From the NCBI GenBank assembly GCA_900320285.1, contig ONRQ01000017.1:1-64000 (forward strand): DNA of 64,000 nt, in the 5' to 3' direction. Source of the stretch: an uncultured Eubacteriales bacterium (GTDB lineage Bacteria; Bacillota; Clostridia; Peptostreptococcales; Anaerovoracaceae). Shown piece by piece: positions 1-8,181 of the stretch. The notes beneath the pieces were generated by a model, which saw only the letters and a program-made list of their open reading frames with translations, was not told the DNA's origin and searched no databases. The number at the start of each line of letters is the position of its first letter. The first letter of the stretch is position 1. The position numbers were made by a program, and so were the translations under genes.

Positions 1-165
1 AGCACAGGTGAGTCACTGGCAGCTCTTGAAACCCTGGTTGAGACCGTTGGAGGAAAGATCGTAGGCAAGTTCACGGTGCTCGCTGAAGGCGAGGCTGCTG
101 ACCGTACAGATATCACATACCTTGAGTATCTGCCACTCTTCAATTCGGACGGTACTCCGCAATAG
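1..165 (+). CDS. Phosphoribosyltransferase, probably adenine type (3' end only)
   Basis: The window opens inside a reading frame; 54 residues and a TAG stop are visible. The fragment starts at STGESLAALE, which looks like the second half of the PRPP-binding loop of type I phosphoribosyltransferases, where the family has an acidic pair followed by a Thr/Ser-Gly stretch. It continues with VGGKIVG and a C-terminal part ending in LEYLPLF and NSDGTPQ, as in clostridial adenine phosphoribosyltransferase-like proteins of purine salvage. The start, the catalytic acidic pair and the substrate hood lie outside the window, so the base used as substrate is not certain. A strong terminator follows 28 bases after the stop, so this transcript ends before the liv operon. 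Confidence 0.6.
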   Translation, partial: STGESLAALETLVETVGGKIVGKFTVLAEGEAADRTDITYLEYLPLFNSDGTPQ

Positions 166-192
166 TTGGAGAGAACAAAAACACAGCAATTG

Positions 193-217
193 AACCTCCC
201 CTTTTGGGAGGTTTTTT
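193..217 (+). terminator. Intrinsic terminator after the phosphoribosyltransferase
   Basis: A seven-base stem, AACCTCC with GGAGGTT around the short CTTTT loop, runs straight into six T residues. It separates the upstream purine gene from the livJ promoter. Confidence 0.9.
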
Positions 218-251
218 GTGATTTCATATCAAAAAATCGTTTGTTTTGTAG

Positions 252-342
252 AATGTACACAAATTAGAGTTCGAAAATTGAATTTTTTCACAAAAAGGTT
301 GACACACAATCTTCACAATACTATAATCGCAATGTACACAAA
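252..342 (+). promoter_or_regulatory. Direct repeat bracketing the livJ promoter
   Basis: The 12-mer AATGTACACAAA occurs at 252-263 and again at 331-342, with the -35 and -10 boxes between them. The second copy covers the expected transcription start. A repeated site upstream of and over a start point is the layout of a regulator-binding pair, but no regulator is identified. The spacing between equivalent bases is 79. Confidence 0.35.
299..327 (+). promoter_or_regulatory. Consensus housekeeping promoter of the liv operon
   Basis: TTGACA at 299-304 and TATAAT at 322-327 are separated by exactly 17 bases, a perfect sigma-70/sigma-A type promoter. Transcription should start near 334, about 32 bases before the leader peptide ATG. 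Confidence 0.9.
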
Positions 343-365
343 ACCTGTGCACAAAAGGAGACCAT

Positions 366-452
366 ATGTACTTTAGCTCAAGCCTTATCGTCATCGGTAT
401 TATCAGCGTCCTTCTGGTCGTAAGACTGGTAGAGGGCGATGTTATGCTGTAG
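366..452 (+). CDS. 28-residue Leu/Ile/Val-rich leader peptide
   Basis: ATG at 366 sits five bases after AAAGGAG and opens a 28-codon frame ending in TAG at 450-452. Fifteen of the 28 residues are Leu, Ile or Val, including the run LIVIGII and then VLLVV. The frame lies between the consensus promoter and a branched-chain amino acid transporter operon, and it is followed by mutually exclusive hairpins. By analogy with ilv/leu leader peptides, ribosome stalling at Leu/Ile/Val codons would report scarcity of these amino acids; this role is inference. A hydrophobic membrane micropeptide is the alternative. It is too short for ordinary gene callers. Confidence 0.7.
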   Translation: MYFSSSLIVIGIISVLLVVRLVEGDVML

Positions 453-490
453 GGCGATTGAGTACAAAGGTCATAAACCTGAGCTTGGGA

Positions 491-555
491 GCCCGCGGCA
501 ATGCGGGCTTATTAAATGCCCGGGCATTGCAACAAGGAGGGACCCGCCCTGCGGG
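491..555 (+). promoter_or_regulatory. Alternative hairpins of the liv leader (attenuator-like)
   Basis: GCCCGC at 491-496 pairs with GCGGGC at 503-508. The segment 498-508 can instead pair with 518-530 (GCAATGC against GCATTGC, with matching GGGC and GCCC), which breaks the first stem. The stretch 515-528 is also a perfect 14-base palindrome. A further stem CCCGC/GCGGG is at 543-547 and 551-555. This is the competing-stem layout of a leader-peptide attenuator. The last stem has no T-run, so a classical intrinsic terminator is not evident; Rho, RNA processing or a translational effect would be needed. Confidence 0.5.
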
Positions 556-644
556 AGGATTCCTAATTGCTAAGGTAAACAGGCAACTATCAACTATAAC
601 TAAGTCAGATCCACGAATCATTTTAGAGAAAGGGAGAAACAAAC

Positions 645-1829
645 ATGAAGAACACATTCAAAAAATTCGCAGTGATCGCGATGGCATGCATGATGGTCTT
701 CGCACTCGCAGCTTGCGGTGGCGGCGGAGACAGCAGCAGTGATTCTGAAGGCGCCGGCGCCGGCACACTTCATATCGGCGGCGTAGGTCCTCTGACAGGC
801 CCGGCAGCACTCTACGGAACAGCTGTAAAGAACGGAGCTGAGCTCGCAGTAAAGGAAATCAACGAAGCTAATCCTGATGGCGTTCAGATCGCATGGGATA
901 TGCAGGATGATGAGCATGATGCAGAGAAGTCTGTAAACGCTTACAACAAGCTCGTTGATGACGGCATGCAGGTACTCGTAGGTACTGTTACATCAGCACC
1001 TTGTACAGCTGTAGCTGCAGAAGCTTACGCAAACAGAACATTCGTACTGACACCATCTGCTTCAGCAGCAGCTGTTGTTGAGGGAAATGACAACGTATAT
1101 CAGCTCTGCTTCCAGGATCCTCAGCAGGGACAGATTGCAGCAGACTACATTGCTGAGAACTATCCGGACGCTGTAGTAGGCGCTATCTACAACAACGCAG
1201 ACAACTATTCATCCGGAATCTATGATGCTTTTAAGGCAGAGTATGAGACAAAGGGCAAGACGATCGCTGCAACAGAGGCATTCTCTGATGATGCTAACGC
1301 TGACTTCAGCGCTCAGCTCAACAGCATGAAGAACGCGGGCGTAGACTTCGTATTCCTGCCAATTTATTACACACCGGCTTCAAACATCATGAAGCAGGCA
1401 AGCGACATGGGTTACACTCCAAAGTACTTCGGATGTGACGGATTTGACGGAATCCTCGCTCTTGAGGGATTCGACACATCACTCGCAGAAGGCGCACTGC
1501 TTCTGACACCGTTCTCTGCAGACGCTGATGACGAAGCAACACAGGCATTCGTATCTGCTTACCAGGAAGCTTATGGCGAGAAGCCAATCCAGTTCGCTGC
1601 TGACGCTTATGACTGTGTATATGCTGTATACAATGCATTCCTTGAGACAGGTCTCAGCACAGATGCAAGCATGGAAGAGATTTGCGAGGCACTGATTTCC
1701 CAGTTCAACGGTGGCTTCAGTGTAAAGGGTCTGACAGCATCCGGAGAGATGAAGTGGGAATCCACAGGTGAAGTCGACAAGGCTCCGAAGATCTACCTCA
1801 TCCAGGACGGAAAATATGTTGAACAGTAG
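645..1829 (+). CDS. livJ: Branched-chain amino acid ABC transporter, substrate-binding lipoprotein
   Basis: This is the extracellular solute-binding protein of a Leu/Ile/Val ABC importer, 394 residues. A signal peptide with lipobox LAAC (Cys24) and a Gly/Ser-rich tether of about 20 residues precede the type I periplasmic-binding fold (Peripla_BP_6 family), which opens with LHIGGVGPLTGPAA. The start ATG at 645 has AAAGGGAG upstream. It is the first cistron of livJHMGF and is separated from livH by a long hairpin, which would favour high amounts of binding protein. Family and context fit well; the exact ligand (Leu/Ile/Val or another amino acid) cannot be read from sequence alone, although the Leu/Ile/Val-rich leader supports branched-chain amino acids. 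Confidence 0.9.
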   Translation: MKNTFKKFAVIAMACMMVFALAACGGGGDSSSDSEGAGAGTLHIGGVGPLTGPAALYGTAVKNGAELAVKEINEANPDGVQIAWDMQDDEHDAEKSVNAYNKLVDDGMQVLVGTVTSAPCTAVAAEAYANRTFVLTPSASAAAVVEGNDNVYQLCFQDPQQGQIAADYIAENYPDAVVGAIYNNADNYSSGIYDAFKAEYETKGKTIAATEAFSDDANADFSAQLNSMKNAGVDFVFLPIYYTPASNIMKQASDMGYTPKYFGCDGFDGILALEGFDTSLAEGALLLTPFSADADDEATQAFVSAYQEAYGEKPIQFAADAYDCVYAVYNAFLETGLSTDASMEEICEALISQFNGGFSVKGLTASGEMKWESTGEVDKAPKIYLIQDGKYVEQ

Positions 1830-1859
1830 GACACTTACTGACTTAAGTGTATAGTTGTT

Positions 1860-1900
1860 GGCTTAGGGGTGCTGCATGATTCATGTGGCACCCCAAAGCC
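1860..1900 (+). promoter_or_regulatory. Intercistronic hairpin between livJ and livH
   Basis: GGCTT and GGGGTGC at 1860-1872 pair with GCACCCC and AAGCC at 1888-1900, and the loop holds a further CATGA/TCATG stem. No T-run follows, so it looks like an mRNA 3'-stabilising or partial-attenuation element rather than a full terminator. It would explain excess binding protein over permease. Confidence 0.75.
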
Positions 1901-1936
1901 GCATTTTATCCTGATATTTATAAAGGAAAGAACAAT

Positions 1937-2821
1937 ATGAGTTTTTTGACAAATCTGATCTCGGGACTCAGTCTGGGAAGTGTATACGCAATAATAGCCC
2001 TGGGATATACGATGGTATATGGTATATCCAAGATGCTTAACTTTGCCCACGGAGATGTCATCATGGTCGGAGGCTATGTTTCCTTCATACTCAATATGTA
2101 TGTTGGAATGAATGGCTGGCTGGCTCTTTTGATCGCTATGGTTGTATGCACTGTACTGGGTATATTAATTGAAAGACTGGCATACAGACCTCTGCGCGGC
2201 ACAGGTTCTCTTGCGGTTCTGATAACTGCGATTGGAGTATCCTACTTTCTGCAGAATTCTGCGCTGCTGATCTGGGGCGCAAATCCGAGAGTGTTCCCAA
2301 GCCTTTTTGAAGGCGCAAAGACCATACACGCATATAATGGACAGCTCAGCATTGCTCCTGCATCAATTTTTACGATTGCAGCTAATATAGTCATCATGGT
2401 CATTCTGACCCTGTTTGTAAGCAAGACAAAAGCGGGAAAGGCAATGAGAGCGGTTTCTGAAGATAATGGTGCCGCTCAGTTAATGGGAATCAATGTAAAT
2501 CAGTCCATATCGCTTACATTTGCGATCGGGTCAGGTCTTGCTGCAGTAGCGGGAGTCCTGATGTGCTCTGCTTATCCTATTCTGATGCCTACAACAGGTG
2601 CCATGCCTGGTATAAAGGCGTTCACTGCGGCTGTTTTCGGCGGCATCGGATCTATACCGGGAGCCATGATAGGCGGTCTTATTCTTGGCATAATCGAAAT
2701 ATTCTCCAGAGCCTACATATCGACAGAACTCTCAGACGCTATCGTATTCGGATGCCTTATAGTCGTGCTTCTGGTCAAACCGACCGGACTGCTTGGCAAG
2801 AAGGTACATGAGAAAGTGTAG
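1937..2821 (+). CDS. livH: Branched-chain amino acid ABC transporter permease LivH
   Basis: This integral membrane permease has 294 residues from the ATG at 1937, which follows AAAGGAAAG at a good distance; an upstream in-frame ATG at 1883 lies inside the intercistronic hairpin and is rejected. It belongs to the BPD_transp_2 family, with about eight hydrophobic segments. The N-terminal LISGLSLGSVYAIIALGYT and the LNFAHGD motif are typical of LivH. It should pair with LivM to form the membrane channel and couple to LivG and LivF. The stop at 2819-2821 is eight bases from the livM start, so the two are translated together. Confidence 0.93.
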   Translation: MSFLTNLISGLSLGSVYAIIALGYTMVYGISKMLNFAHGDVIMVGGYVSFILNMYVGMNGWLALLIAMVVCTVLGILIERLAYRPLRGTGSLAVLITAIGVSYFLQNSALLIWGANPRVFPSLFEGAKTIHAYNGQLSIAPASIFTIAANIVIMVILTLFVSKTKAGKAMRAVSEDNGAAQLMGINVNQSISLTFAIGSGLAAVAGVLMCSAYPILMPTTGAMPGIKAFTAAVFGGIGSIPGAMIGGLILGIIEIFSRAYISTELSDAIVFGCLIVVLLVKPTGLLGKKVHEKV

Positions 2822-2828
2822 GTGCGAC

Positions 2829-3974
2829 ATGGCTGAAAGACTTTTAAAAAACATAAGCACCAGAGGGCTCAAAAAAACCGCCAAAAAAGGCATGCAGTAC
2901 AGAAAAGAGGCGATGATATCCTACGCGATTCTTTTCATAGGGTACGCAGTGCTTCAGATAGGTGCAATGACGGGTATCGTCGGAAGAAATCTGCAGGGAC
3001 AGTTTGTACCTATCTGCGTATATGTATCTCTCGCTATCTCTCTCAATCTTGTGGTAGGTATCTCAGGAGAGCTCTCGCTCGGCCATGCAGGATTCATGGC
3101 GGTCGGTGCATTTACAGGCATCATAGTAATGAGAGTTCTCGAACAGTATATTACTATCGTACCGGTCAGATTGATAATAGCGTTGCTTGTAGCAGCATTC
3201 GTTGCCAGCATTGCAGGTTTTATTATCGGTATACCAATATTGAGTCTTCGCGGAGACTATCTGGCTATCGTTACGCTTGCGTTCGGAGAGATCGTGCGAA
3301 ATTTCATGAATGTACTTCACTTTGCTCTTGATGACAAAGGTCATCTTAAGTTTGCATTCAATCATACTATTGAAGGCATAACTAATGAGCAAAGGATCAT
3401 CACGGGTGCCATCGGCGCAACCGGGGTCACAAAAACTGCCACATTTACATATGCGATGCTGCTCACAGCATTTACACTTTTTATAGTGCTGAACCTCAAG
3501 AATTCAAAACAGGGAAGAGCTATCATGGCTATACGTGATAACCGGATCGCGGGCGAATCCATCGGACTTGATGTAAAGAAGTATAAACTGATAGCTTTTG
3601 TCGTCAGTGCAGCGCTGGCCGGCATGGCCGGATGCATGTTCGGACAGAACTACAGTACGCTTGCTCCGGTAAAGTTCAACTTCAATACATCTGTACTGAT
3701 TCTGGTATTCGTCGTTCTCGGAGGTATCGGTAACATCTGGGGCGGGATGATCGCTGCCGCGCTGTTAACGATACTGCCTGAGGCGTTCAGACAGTTTGCG
3801 GATTACAGAATGCTCACATATGCTATCGTGCTTATTCTGGTAATGATATGCACCTACAACCCGGCAATTAAAGCCAGGATCCAGAACATCTGGAAAAAGA
3901 TCAATCCGCTCAAAAGGAAAAAAGACGAGGGCAAAAAAGACAAGAAGAAAAAGAGCGGAAAGGAGGCGGAATAG
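2829..3974 (+). CDS. livM: Branched-chain amino acid ABC transporter permease LivM
   Basis: This is the second membrane permease, 381 residues from ATG 2829. It belongs to the same BPD_transp_2 family and has the LNLVVGISGELSLGHAGFMAVGA motif region characteristic of LivM. The first 30 residues are basic and precede the first membrane segment. The last 30 residues form an unusually lysine-rich cytoplasmic tail (KRKKDEGKKDKKKK), absent from the classical E. coli protein. The next gene, livG, has a matching acidic N-terminal extension, so a charge contact between the two is possible but only inferred. The livG start follows the TAG directly. An upstream start at 2793 would overlap livH and is less likely. 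Confidence 0.92.
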   Translation: MAERLLKNISTRGLKKTAKKGMQYRKEAMISYAILFIGYAVLQIGAMTGIVGRNLQGQFVPICVYVSLAISLNLVVGISGELSLGHAGFMAVGAFTGIIVMRVLEQYITIVPVRLIIALLVAAFVASIAGFIIGIPILSLRGDYLAIVTLAFGEIVRNFMNVLHFALDDKGHLKFAFNHTIEGITNEQRIITGAIGATGVTKTATFTYAMLLTAFTLFIVLNLKNSKQGRAIMAIRDNRIAGESIGLDVKKYKLIAFVVSAALAGMAGCMFGQNYSTLAPVKFNFNTSVLILVFVVLGGIGNIWGGMIAAALLTILPEAFRQFADYRMLTYAIVLILVMICTYNPAIKARIQNIWKKINPLKRKKDEGKKDKKKKSGKEAE

Positions 3975-5051
3975 ATGGCAGATAAAAAAGACAAGCGCGA
4001 CGAGTTTCGCGATATTGACATCTCCGACTCCGGTCATGCTTATGAAAACAGACAGGAGATCTACTACAATGATAACGTCGGCGGAAGAGCTGTATTTGTA
4101 GATTCGAAAGAGCAGTATGAACCTGACGAACCATATAACGATGAGGTCTTCATCCCTGAAAAGGACAGGGGTAAAACACCTATACTGCAGGTCAAGAATC
4201 TGGGTATCGACTTCGGCGGTCTTACTGCGGTAGACAACTTCAATCTGACTCTCGGCCGTACTGAGATCGGAGGTCTGATCGGCCCTAACGGAGCCGGAAA
4301 GACGACTATCTTCAATATGCTTACCAAGGTGTATGAGCCTACAAGAGGAGAGATCTTCTTTGACGGCAAGAGCACCAAAGGAATGAATACCGTTGATATA
4401 AACAAAGCCGGAATGGCGCGTACATTCCAGAACATCAGGCTTTTTGACAATCTTACTGTAGAGGAGAATATCAAGGTTGCTCTTCATCATACGACCAACT
4501 ACGGCCTCATCGATGGGATGCTCCATACTCCGAAATACAGACATGAAGAATTCCGTATCCGCAAGGAAGCGATGAAATACCTCAAGATCTTCGGAATGAC
4601 CAAGACTGCAGACTACAAAGCCGGATCGCTCCCTTATGGAGCACAGAGAAGACTCGAGATCATGAGAGCGTTGGCTACAAAGCCTAAACTGCTTCTGCTC
4701 GACGAGCCTGCTGCAGGCATGAACCCGTCTGAGACGACAGAACTGATGGATACTATAAGAGAGATCCGTGACAGATTCCAGATAGCGGTATTTCTTATCG
4801 AGCACGACATGAGCCTCGTTATGGGTATCTGCGAGGGTATCGTGGTACTCAACTACGGAAGAGTCATTGCCAAGGGATGGCCTGAAGAGATCCAGAGTAA
4901 TCCTAAAGTAATCGAGGCTTACCTCGGAAAGAGCCGCGGCAAGATGAAAGAGGAGGAAGAAAAGGAGAAAGCAGATATCGAGAAAGCTTTCAGAAAGGGC
5001 AGACTGGAATCTGCTGCTTCCGGAAAACCTGACAGAAAGGAGAGTGAGTGA
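3975..5051 (+). CDS. livG: Branched-chain amino acid ABC transporter ATPase LivG, with long N-terminal extension
   Basis: This cytoplasmic ABC ATPase has 358 residues, about 100 more than the usual LivG. The ATPase core begins near residue 70 (ILQVKNLGIDFGGL). Walker A GPNGAGKT is at about 103-110, the signature region is LPYGAQRRLEIMRALA, and Walker B is LLLLDEPAAGMNP. Residues 1-69 are highly charged and acid-rich, probably disordered, and about 40 charged residues follow the usual end at AYLGK. The ATG is preceded by AAAGGAGG inside the end of livM. The extensions keep the reading frame and codon style of the operon, so they look like real protein rather than a wrong start. Confidence 0.92.
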   Translation: MADKKDKRDEFRDIDISDSGHAYENRQEIYYNDNVGGRAVFVDSKEQYEPDEPYNDEVFIPEKDRGKTPILQVKNLGIDFGGLTAVDNFNLTLGRTEIGGLIGPNGAGKTTIFNMLTKVYEPTRGEIFFDGKSTKGMNTVDINKAGMARTFQNIRLFDNLTVEENIKVALHHTTNYGLIDGMLHTPKYRHEEFRIRKEAMKYLKIFGMTKTADYKAGSLPYGAQRRLEIMRALATKPKLLLLDEPAAGMNPSETTELMDTIREIRDRFQIAVFLIEHDMSLVMGICEGIVVLNYGRVIAKGWPEEIQSNPKVIEAYLGKSRGKMKEEEEKEKADIEKAFRKGRLESAASGKPDRKESE

Positions 5052-5761
5052 TGGGCACGGTACTTACAGTTGACAACATCAACGTTTACTACGGAGCCAT
5101 CCATGCCATCAAGGGCATCTCTCTGGATGTAAACAGAGGCGAGATCGTTACATTGATCGGCGCAAACGGTGCCGGCAAGTCGACAACACTTCACACGATT
5201 TCCGGATTACTGCGCAGTAAGACAGGTGACATTGAATTCCTTGAGAGTTCCATTTCACATGTTCCTGCTCATAAGATCGTTGCAATGGGTATTTCACATG
5301 TTCCTGAGGGCAGGCGCATATTCCAGGGCCTGACGGTAGAAGAGAACCTGCAGATGGGCGCTTTCGTAACAAAGAAGGACCGTATCGCCCACAACCTCGA
5401 ATATGTATATGAGCAGTTCCCAAGACTCAAAGAGAGAACATCACAGATCGCCGGTACGCTTTCGGGCGGTGAGCAGCAGATGCTGGCTATGGGAAGGGCG
5501 CTTATGTCTGACCCTGAGCTTCTGATGCTGGACGAGCCTTCGATGGGACTGGCACCTATCCTTGTAGACCAGATATTCGACATCATAGTTAACCTCAACA
5601 AGGCGGGTACTACGATTCTTCTGGTAGAGCAGAATGCTCAGATGGCGCTTTCGGTAGCCGACAGAGCATATGTAATCGAGACCGGACGTATCACTCTTTC
5701 GGGCACAGGCGAGGAACTCGCTAAGTCCGAAGCGGTCAAGAAGGCTTATCTTGGAGGTTAA
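5051..5761 (+). CDS. livF: Branched-chain amino acid ABC transporter ATPase LivF
   Basis: This is the second ATPase of the transporter, 236 residues from the ATG at 5051, whose A is shared with the livG TGA stop (TGATG coupling). GAAAGGAGAG lies just upstream. It shows Walker A GANGAGKST, signature LSGGEQQML, Walker B LLMLDEPSMGLAP and the H-loop region replaced by the LivF-typical LLVEQN. It completes the five-gene importer, and an intrinsic terminator follows 48 bases after the stop. A GTG three bases upstream in the same frame is possible but less well placed. Confidence 0.93.
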   Translation: MGTVLTVDNINVYYGAIHAIKGISLDVNRGEIVTLIGANGAGKSTTLHTISGLLRSKTGDIEFLESSISHVPAHKIVAMGISHVPEGRRIFQGLTVEENLQMGAFVTKKDRIAHNLEYVYEQFPRLKERTSQIAGTLSGGEQQMLAMGRALMSDPELLMLDEPSMGLAPILVDQIFDIIVNLNKAGTTILLVEQNAQMALSVADRAYVIETGRITLSGTGEELAKSEAVKKAYLGG

Positions 5762-5809
5762 AAAGGGACTGATACAGGACCGACACTTAATATTCATAAA
5801 AAAAACACT

Positions 5810-5842
5810 CAAAGAAGCGGCTCTGCCGTTTCTTTGCTTTTA
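5810..5842 (+). terminator. Intrinsic terminator of the liv operon
   Basis: CAAAGAAGCGG at 5810-5820 pairs with CCGTTTCTTTG at 5826-5836 with one mismatch around a five-base loop, followed by CTTTTA. It ends the livJHMGF transcript. Confidence 0.8.
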
Positions 5843-5849
5843 TATGCTG

Positions 5850-5858
5850 TGGTATTAT
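5850..5858 (+). promoter_or_regulatory. Possible extended -10 promoter of the lipoprotein gene
   Basis: TGGTATTAT fits an extended -10 element (TGN before TATTAT) about 35 bases before the lipoprotein ATG. No good -35 box is present at the right distance, so support is limited. Confidence 0.35.
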
Positions 5859-5892
5859 TACTTGATAACTTTTTAATTAGGGAGATTAATAT

Positions 5893-6504
5893 ATGACACA
5901 AAAAAAGAGAGCATTGGGACTGCTGTCGCTGCTGCTGATACTGGCACTTGCAATGATGCTTGCTGCCTGCGGAGCAAAAGACGGCGAAGGATCCGGCGAG
6001 GCATCCGGGCAGGAGGAAGTTGCTGAGCAGGAAGAATCAGAGGAGCCGGCTGCGGAGGTAGTAAAGGCTATAGACGAAGTTGATAACGTAGAGACAAATG
6101 ATCTGCCTCTTCAGATTGAATCGATTACGCTCTTCGAAGACGGAACACTCAGGATCGTTCCTACAGATGAACTTCTGGAGAATGCCGAGACCAACGATGA
6201 ACTCGTTGACGGAGCCATTTATCCGTTCGAAGAAAGCGGAAAGGTCAAGGATGTGTATCTTGTAAGATACGGAAACGGCGGCTACAGAACAATAATCTGT
6301 CTCATGGATGACGGCTCGCTCTCAGCTCTGAGCGCCAACGAGCTTATCAAGGATCACATAACAGTAGTATGGGATAATCTCACGGGCAGAGACACATATG
6401 TTTCCGTCGAAGAACGACTGTCGGAAGATGAAGACGCTTATGGAGTAGTCGGCATAACTGAGGACGGAGAGGAGATCGATCTTGATTTCAGCCTTGATTT
6501 CTAA
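5893..6504 (+). CDS. Putative lipoprotein of unknown function
   Basis: This 203-residue protein has a basic N-terminus, a long hydrophobic stretch and a lipobox LAAC (Cys26). An acidic Glu-rich linker up to about residue 55 is followed by a compact domain with an ESITLFEDGTLRIVP segment and an acidic C-terminus. It should be anchored on the outer face of the membrane. I do not recognise the folded part. RBS GGGAG lies upstream of ATG 5893. It sits alone between the liv operon and the XpaC-TelA pair, with its own possible promoter. Strong negative charge is its main visible property. Confidence 0.75.
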   Translation: MTQKKRALGLLSLLLILALAMMLAACGAKDGEGSGEASGQEEVAEQEESEEPAAEVVKAIDEVDNVETNDLPLQIESITLFEDGTLRIVPTDELLENAETNDELVDGAIYPFEESGKVKDVYLVRYGNGGYRTIICLMDDGSLSALSANELIKDHITVVWDNLTGRDTYVSVEERLSEDEDAYGVVGITEDGEEIDLDFSLDF

Positions 6505-6521
6505 CGAATCAGGGCGATTTG

Positions 6522-6530
6522 TGGTACAAT
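6522..6530 (+). promoter_or_regulatory. Possible extended -10 promoter of the XpaC-TelA pair
   Basis: TGGTACAAT fits TGN plus a -10-like TACAAT, 37 bases before the ATG at 6568. No matching -35 box is seen. Confidence 0.35.
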
Positions 6531-6567
6531 ATAGTGTAATAGTTTTTTCAAAACGAAAGGAACGTAA

Positions 6568-8160
6568 ATGACAAACGCAATAGATGCACGCGCGGCTATC
6601 GCGGAGTGGTTCGAGACCGACTTCAAAGATTCGGCCAAGGCTACTACAAAGACATCGAGGCTTGAAGACGGCAGACTGAGTTACAGCTTTTCTGTTGTCA
6701 ATAATTCAGGTTTCGACTTTGACAAATTCTCGTTCAAGATCAAAGTGATCGACAGGACCAACAACGTTGAGATCGGTACTGCATCCATAAATGCAGGCAA
6801 ATGGGCAAGCGGAGAGAAGAAAAATTTCAAATCCCGTCTGGCTATACCTGAAGGCGTAAAGAACCTGTCGTTCGTAATGTATGCCAATTCGCTCGATTAT
6901 GAGGCAATGCCGGCGGACGGCGCTGCTCCTGTTGTAAGGGAAGCCTCCGGATCATTTAAGGACTTCGGAGATATCTTAACAGGCGCTGACGGAAGCGGCG
7001 GCGTTTTTGGCGAGCTTTTCGGTACGGGCGGAATGCCTGATTCAGGTGGCAAAACAGTAACGACAAAGACTACAACCACAAGAAACGCCAACGGCACTAC
7101 TACCACAAAAACAACTACTACAACAACTACCAGAAAGTCTGGTTCCGGTACGGTAAATACTGCTCAACGCAGACCGCAGTCAGGTACTGCGACCCAGACC
7201 GGAAGCTTCACGGAGCGCCGCAACGAGAAGAAACTCAACAAGAAGAGACTCGGTAAATCAGGCTGGACTGTTGCGTCGCTGATAACGGGAATCATGTTCC
7301 TTATGGCGGCCGCCGGATCCACAGATTCTCCTGAATTCAGGCTCGGAGTCGGCATTGTGGGAGTAATAATGATCGCAGCAGCCGGTATTTCAAAACTGAT
7401 CATGAGCTCAAAAGCCAAGAGAATCAGAATGTACGAGGCTAAGGTCAACAAGAACGGAAATACATCGATCGACGAACTCGCGGCATATGTCGGAAAGCCT
7501 TTCAACAAGGTGGCTGATGAACTCCAGGCTATGATAGCCGACGGATTCTTCCCGCAGGCTTATGTAGACATTAACAACCGTATGCTCGTCATGACCAGAA
7601 ACGGCGTGCCTATCGAATCGGTTGAAAGATCGGCGGCTGAGGTGAAGGCAGCAAAGCGCAAAAAGACGCGTGACGGCGGAGCCCCTGAGACTCTTGATGA
7701 CCTCATCATCATGACCGATGATCCTGAGCTCAAGAGCAAGCTCAAGGCTCTCAGAACAGTCACCAAAAAGATTGATAAAAGAGTTGAAGAGGTTCCGGAA
7801 CTCGAAAATCAGGTTAAGGATTTCAGAGAAAAGTATTATCCTGAGGTCGTACGTCTGACTGATGACTATAACGAAAAGATAGCAGACATGGGCAAGCTCA
7901 GCGCAGAGCTGCCTAAGGACGAAGTCACAACGGATTCTTCGGGATCACCGGTACTCAATACCAACCCGAATTATCTGCAGGAGCAGGCCGATGAGATCAA
8001 GGTACAGCTTATAAGTCTTATCGACTCTGTCACAGAGGCATCGGAGAACCTGCTCGAAAAACTCCATGAAGACGATATCATGGACATCACTACGGATATC
8101 AAAATGCTGCAGACTACGCTTGCGAGCAAGGGCCTGCTGGATTCAGATTTCGACATCTAA
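6568..8160 (+). CDS. XpaC-like membrane protein (5-bromo-4-chloroindolyl phosphate hydrolysis family) with extra N-terminal domain
   Basis: A 530-residue protein. Residues 1-110 form a beta-rich domain (SFSVVNNSGFDFDKFSF) not normally seen in short XpaC. Then comes a Gly/Thr-rich linker near 160-200 made almost only of Thr and Lys. Two hydrophobic segments lie near 233-252 and 262-282, then the XpaC winged-helix-like region (SIDELAAYVGKPFNKVADELQAMIADGFFPQA) and a charged C-terminal half with coiled-coil character. Assignment rests on that region and on the telA neighbour 21 bases downstream, the usual partner of xpaC. Despite the family name, the biochemical role is unknown; a link with envelope stress or toxic anions is inferred from TelA. 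The start has AAAGGAA upstream. Confidence 0.7.
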   Translation: MTNAIDARAAIAEWFETDFKDSAKATTKTSRLEDGRLSYSFSVVNNSGFDFDKFSFKIKVIDRTNNVEIGTASINAGKWASGEKKNFKSRLAIPEGVKNLSFVMYANSLDYEAMPADGAAPVVREASGSFKDFGDILTGADGSGGVFGELFGTGGMPDSGGKTVTTKTTTTRNANGTTTTKTTTTTTTRKSGSGTVNTAQRRPQSGTATQTGSFTERRNEKKLNKKRLGKSGWTVASLITGIMFLMAAAGSTDSPEFRLGVGIVGVIMIAAAGISKLIMSSKAKRIRMYEAKVNKNGNTSIDELAAYVGKPFNKVADELQAMIADGFFPQAYVDINNRMLVMTRNGVPIESVERSAAEVKAAKRKKTRDGGAPETLDDLIIMTDDPELKSKLKALRTVTKKIDKRVEEVPELENQVKDFREKYYPEVVRLTDDYNEKIADMGKLSAELPKDEVTTDSSGSPVLNTNPNYLQEQADEIKVQLISLIDSVTEASENLLEKLHEDDIMDITTDIKMLQTTLASKGLLDSDFDI

Positions 8161-8181
8161 TAGTTATTAAAGGAGGATAAG

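Noticed and set aside
458..742. Open frame overlapping the liv leader and livJ start
   Set aside because: It starts at a TTG without a ribosome site and is cut through by the hairpins and the livJ signal peptide in another frame.
3765..4805. Long minus-strand open frame of 346 codons opposite livM-livG
   Set aside because: It is antisense to two certain genes, has no ribosome site and no recognisable domain; it is a by-product of codon use in livG.
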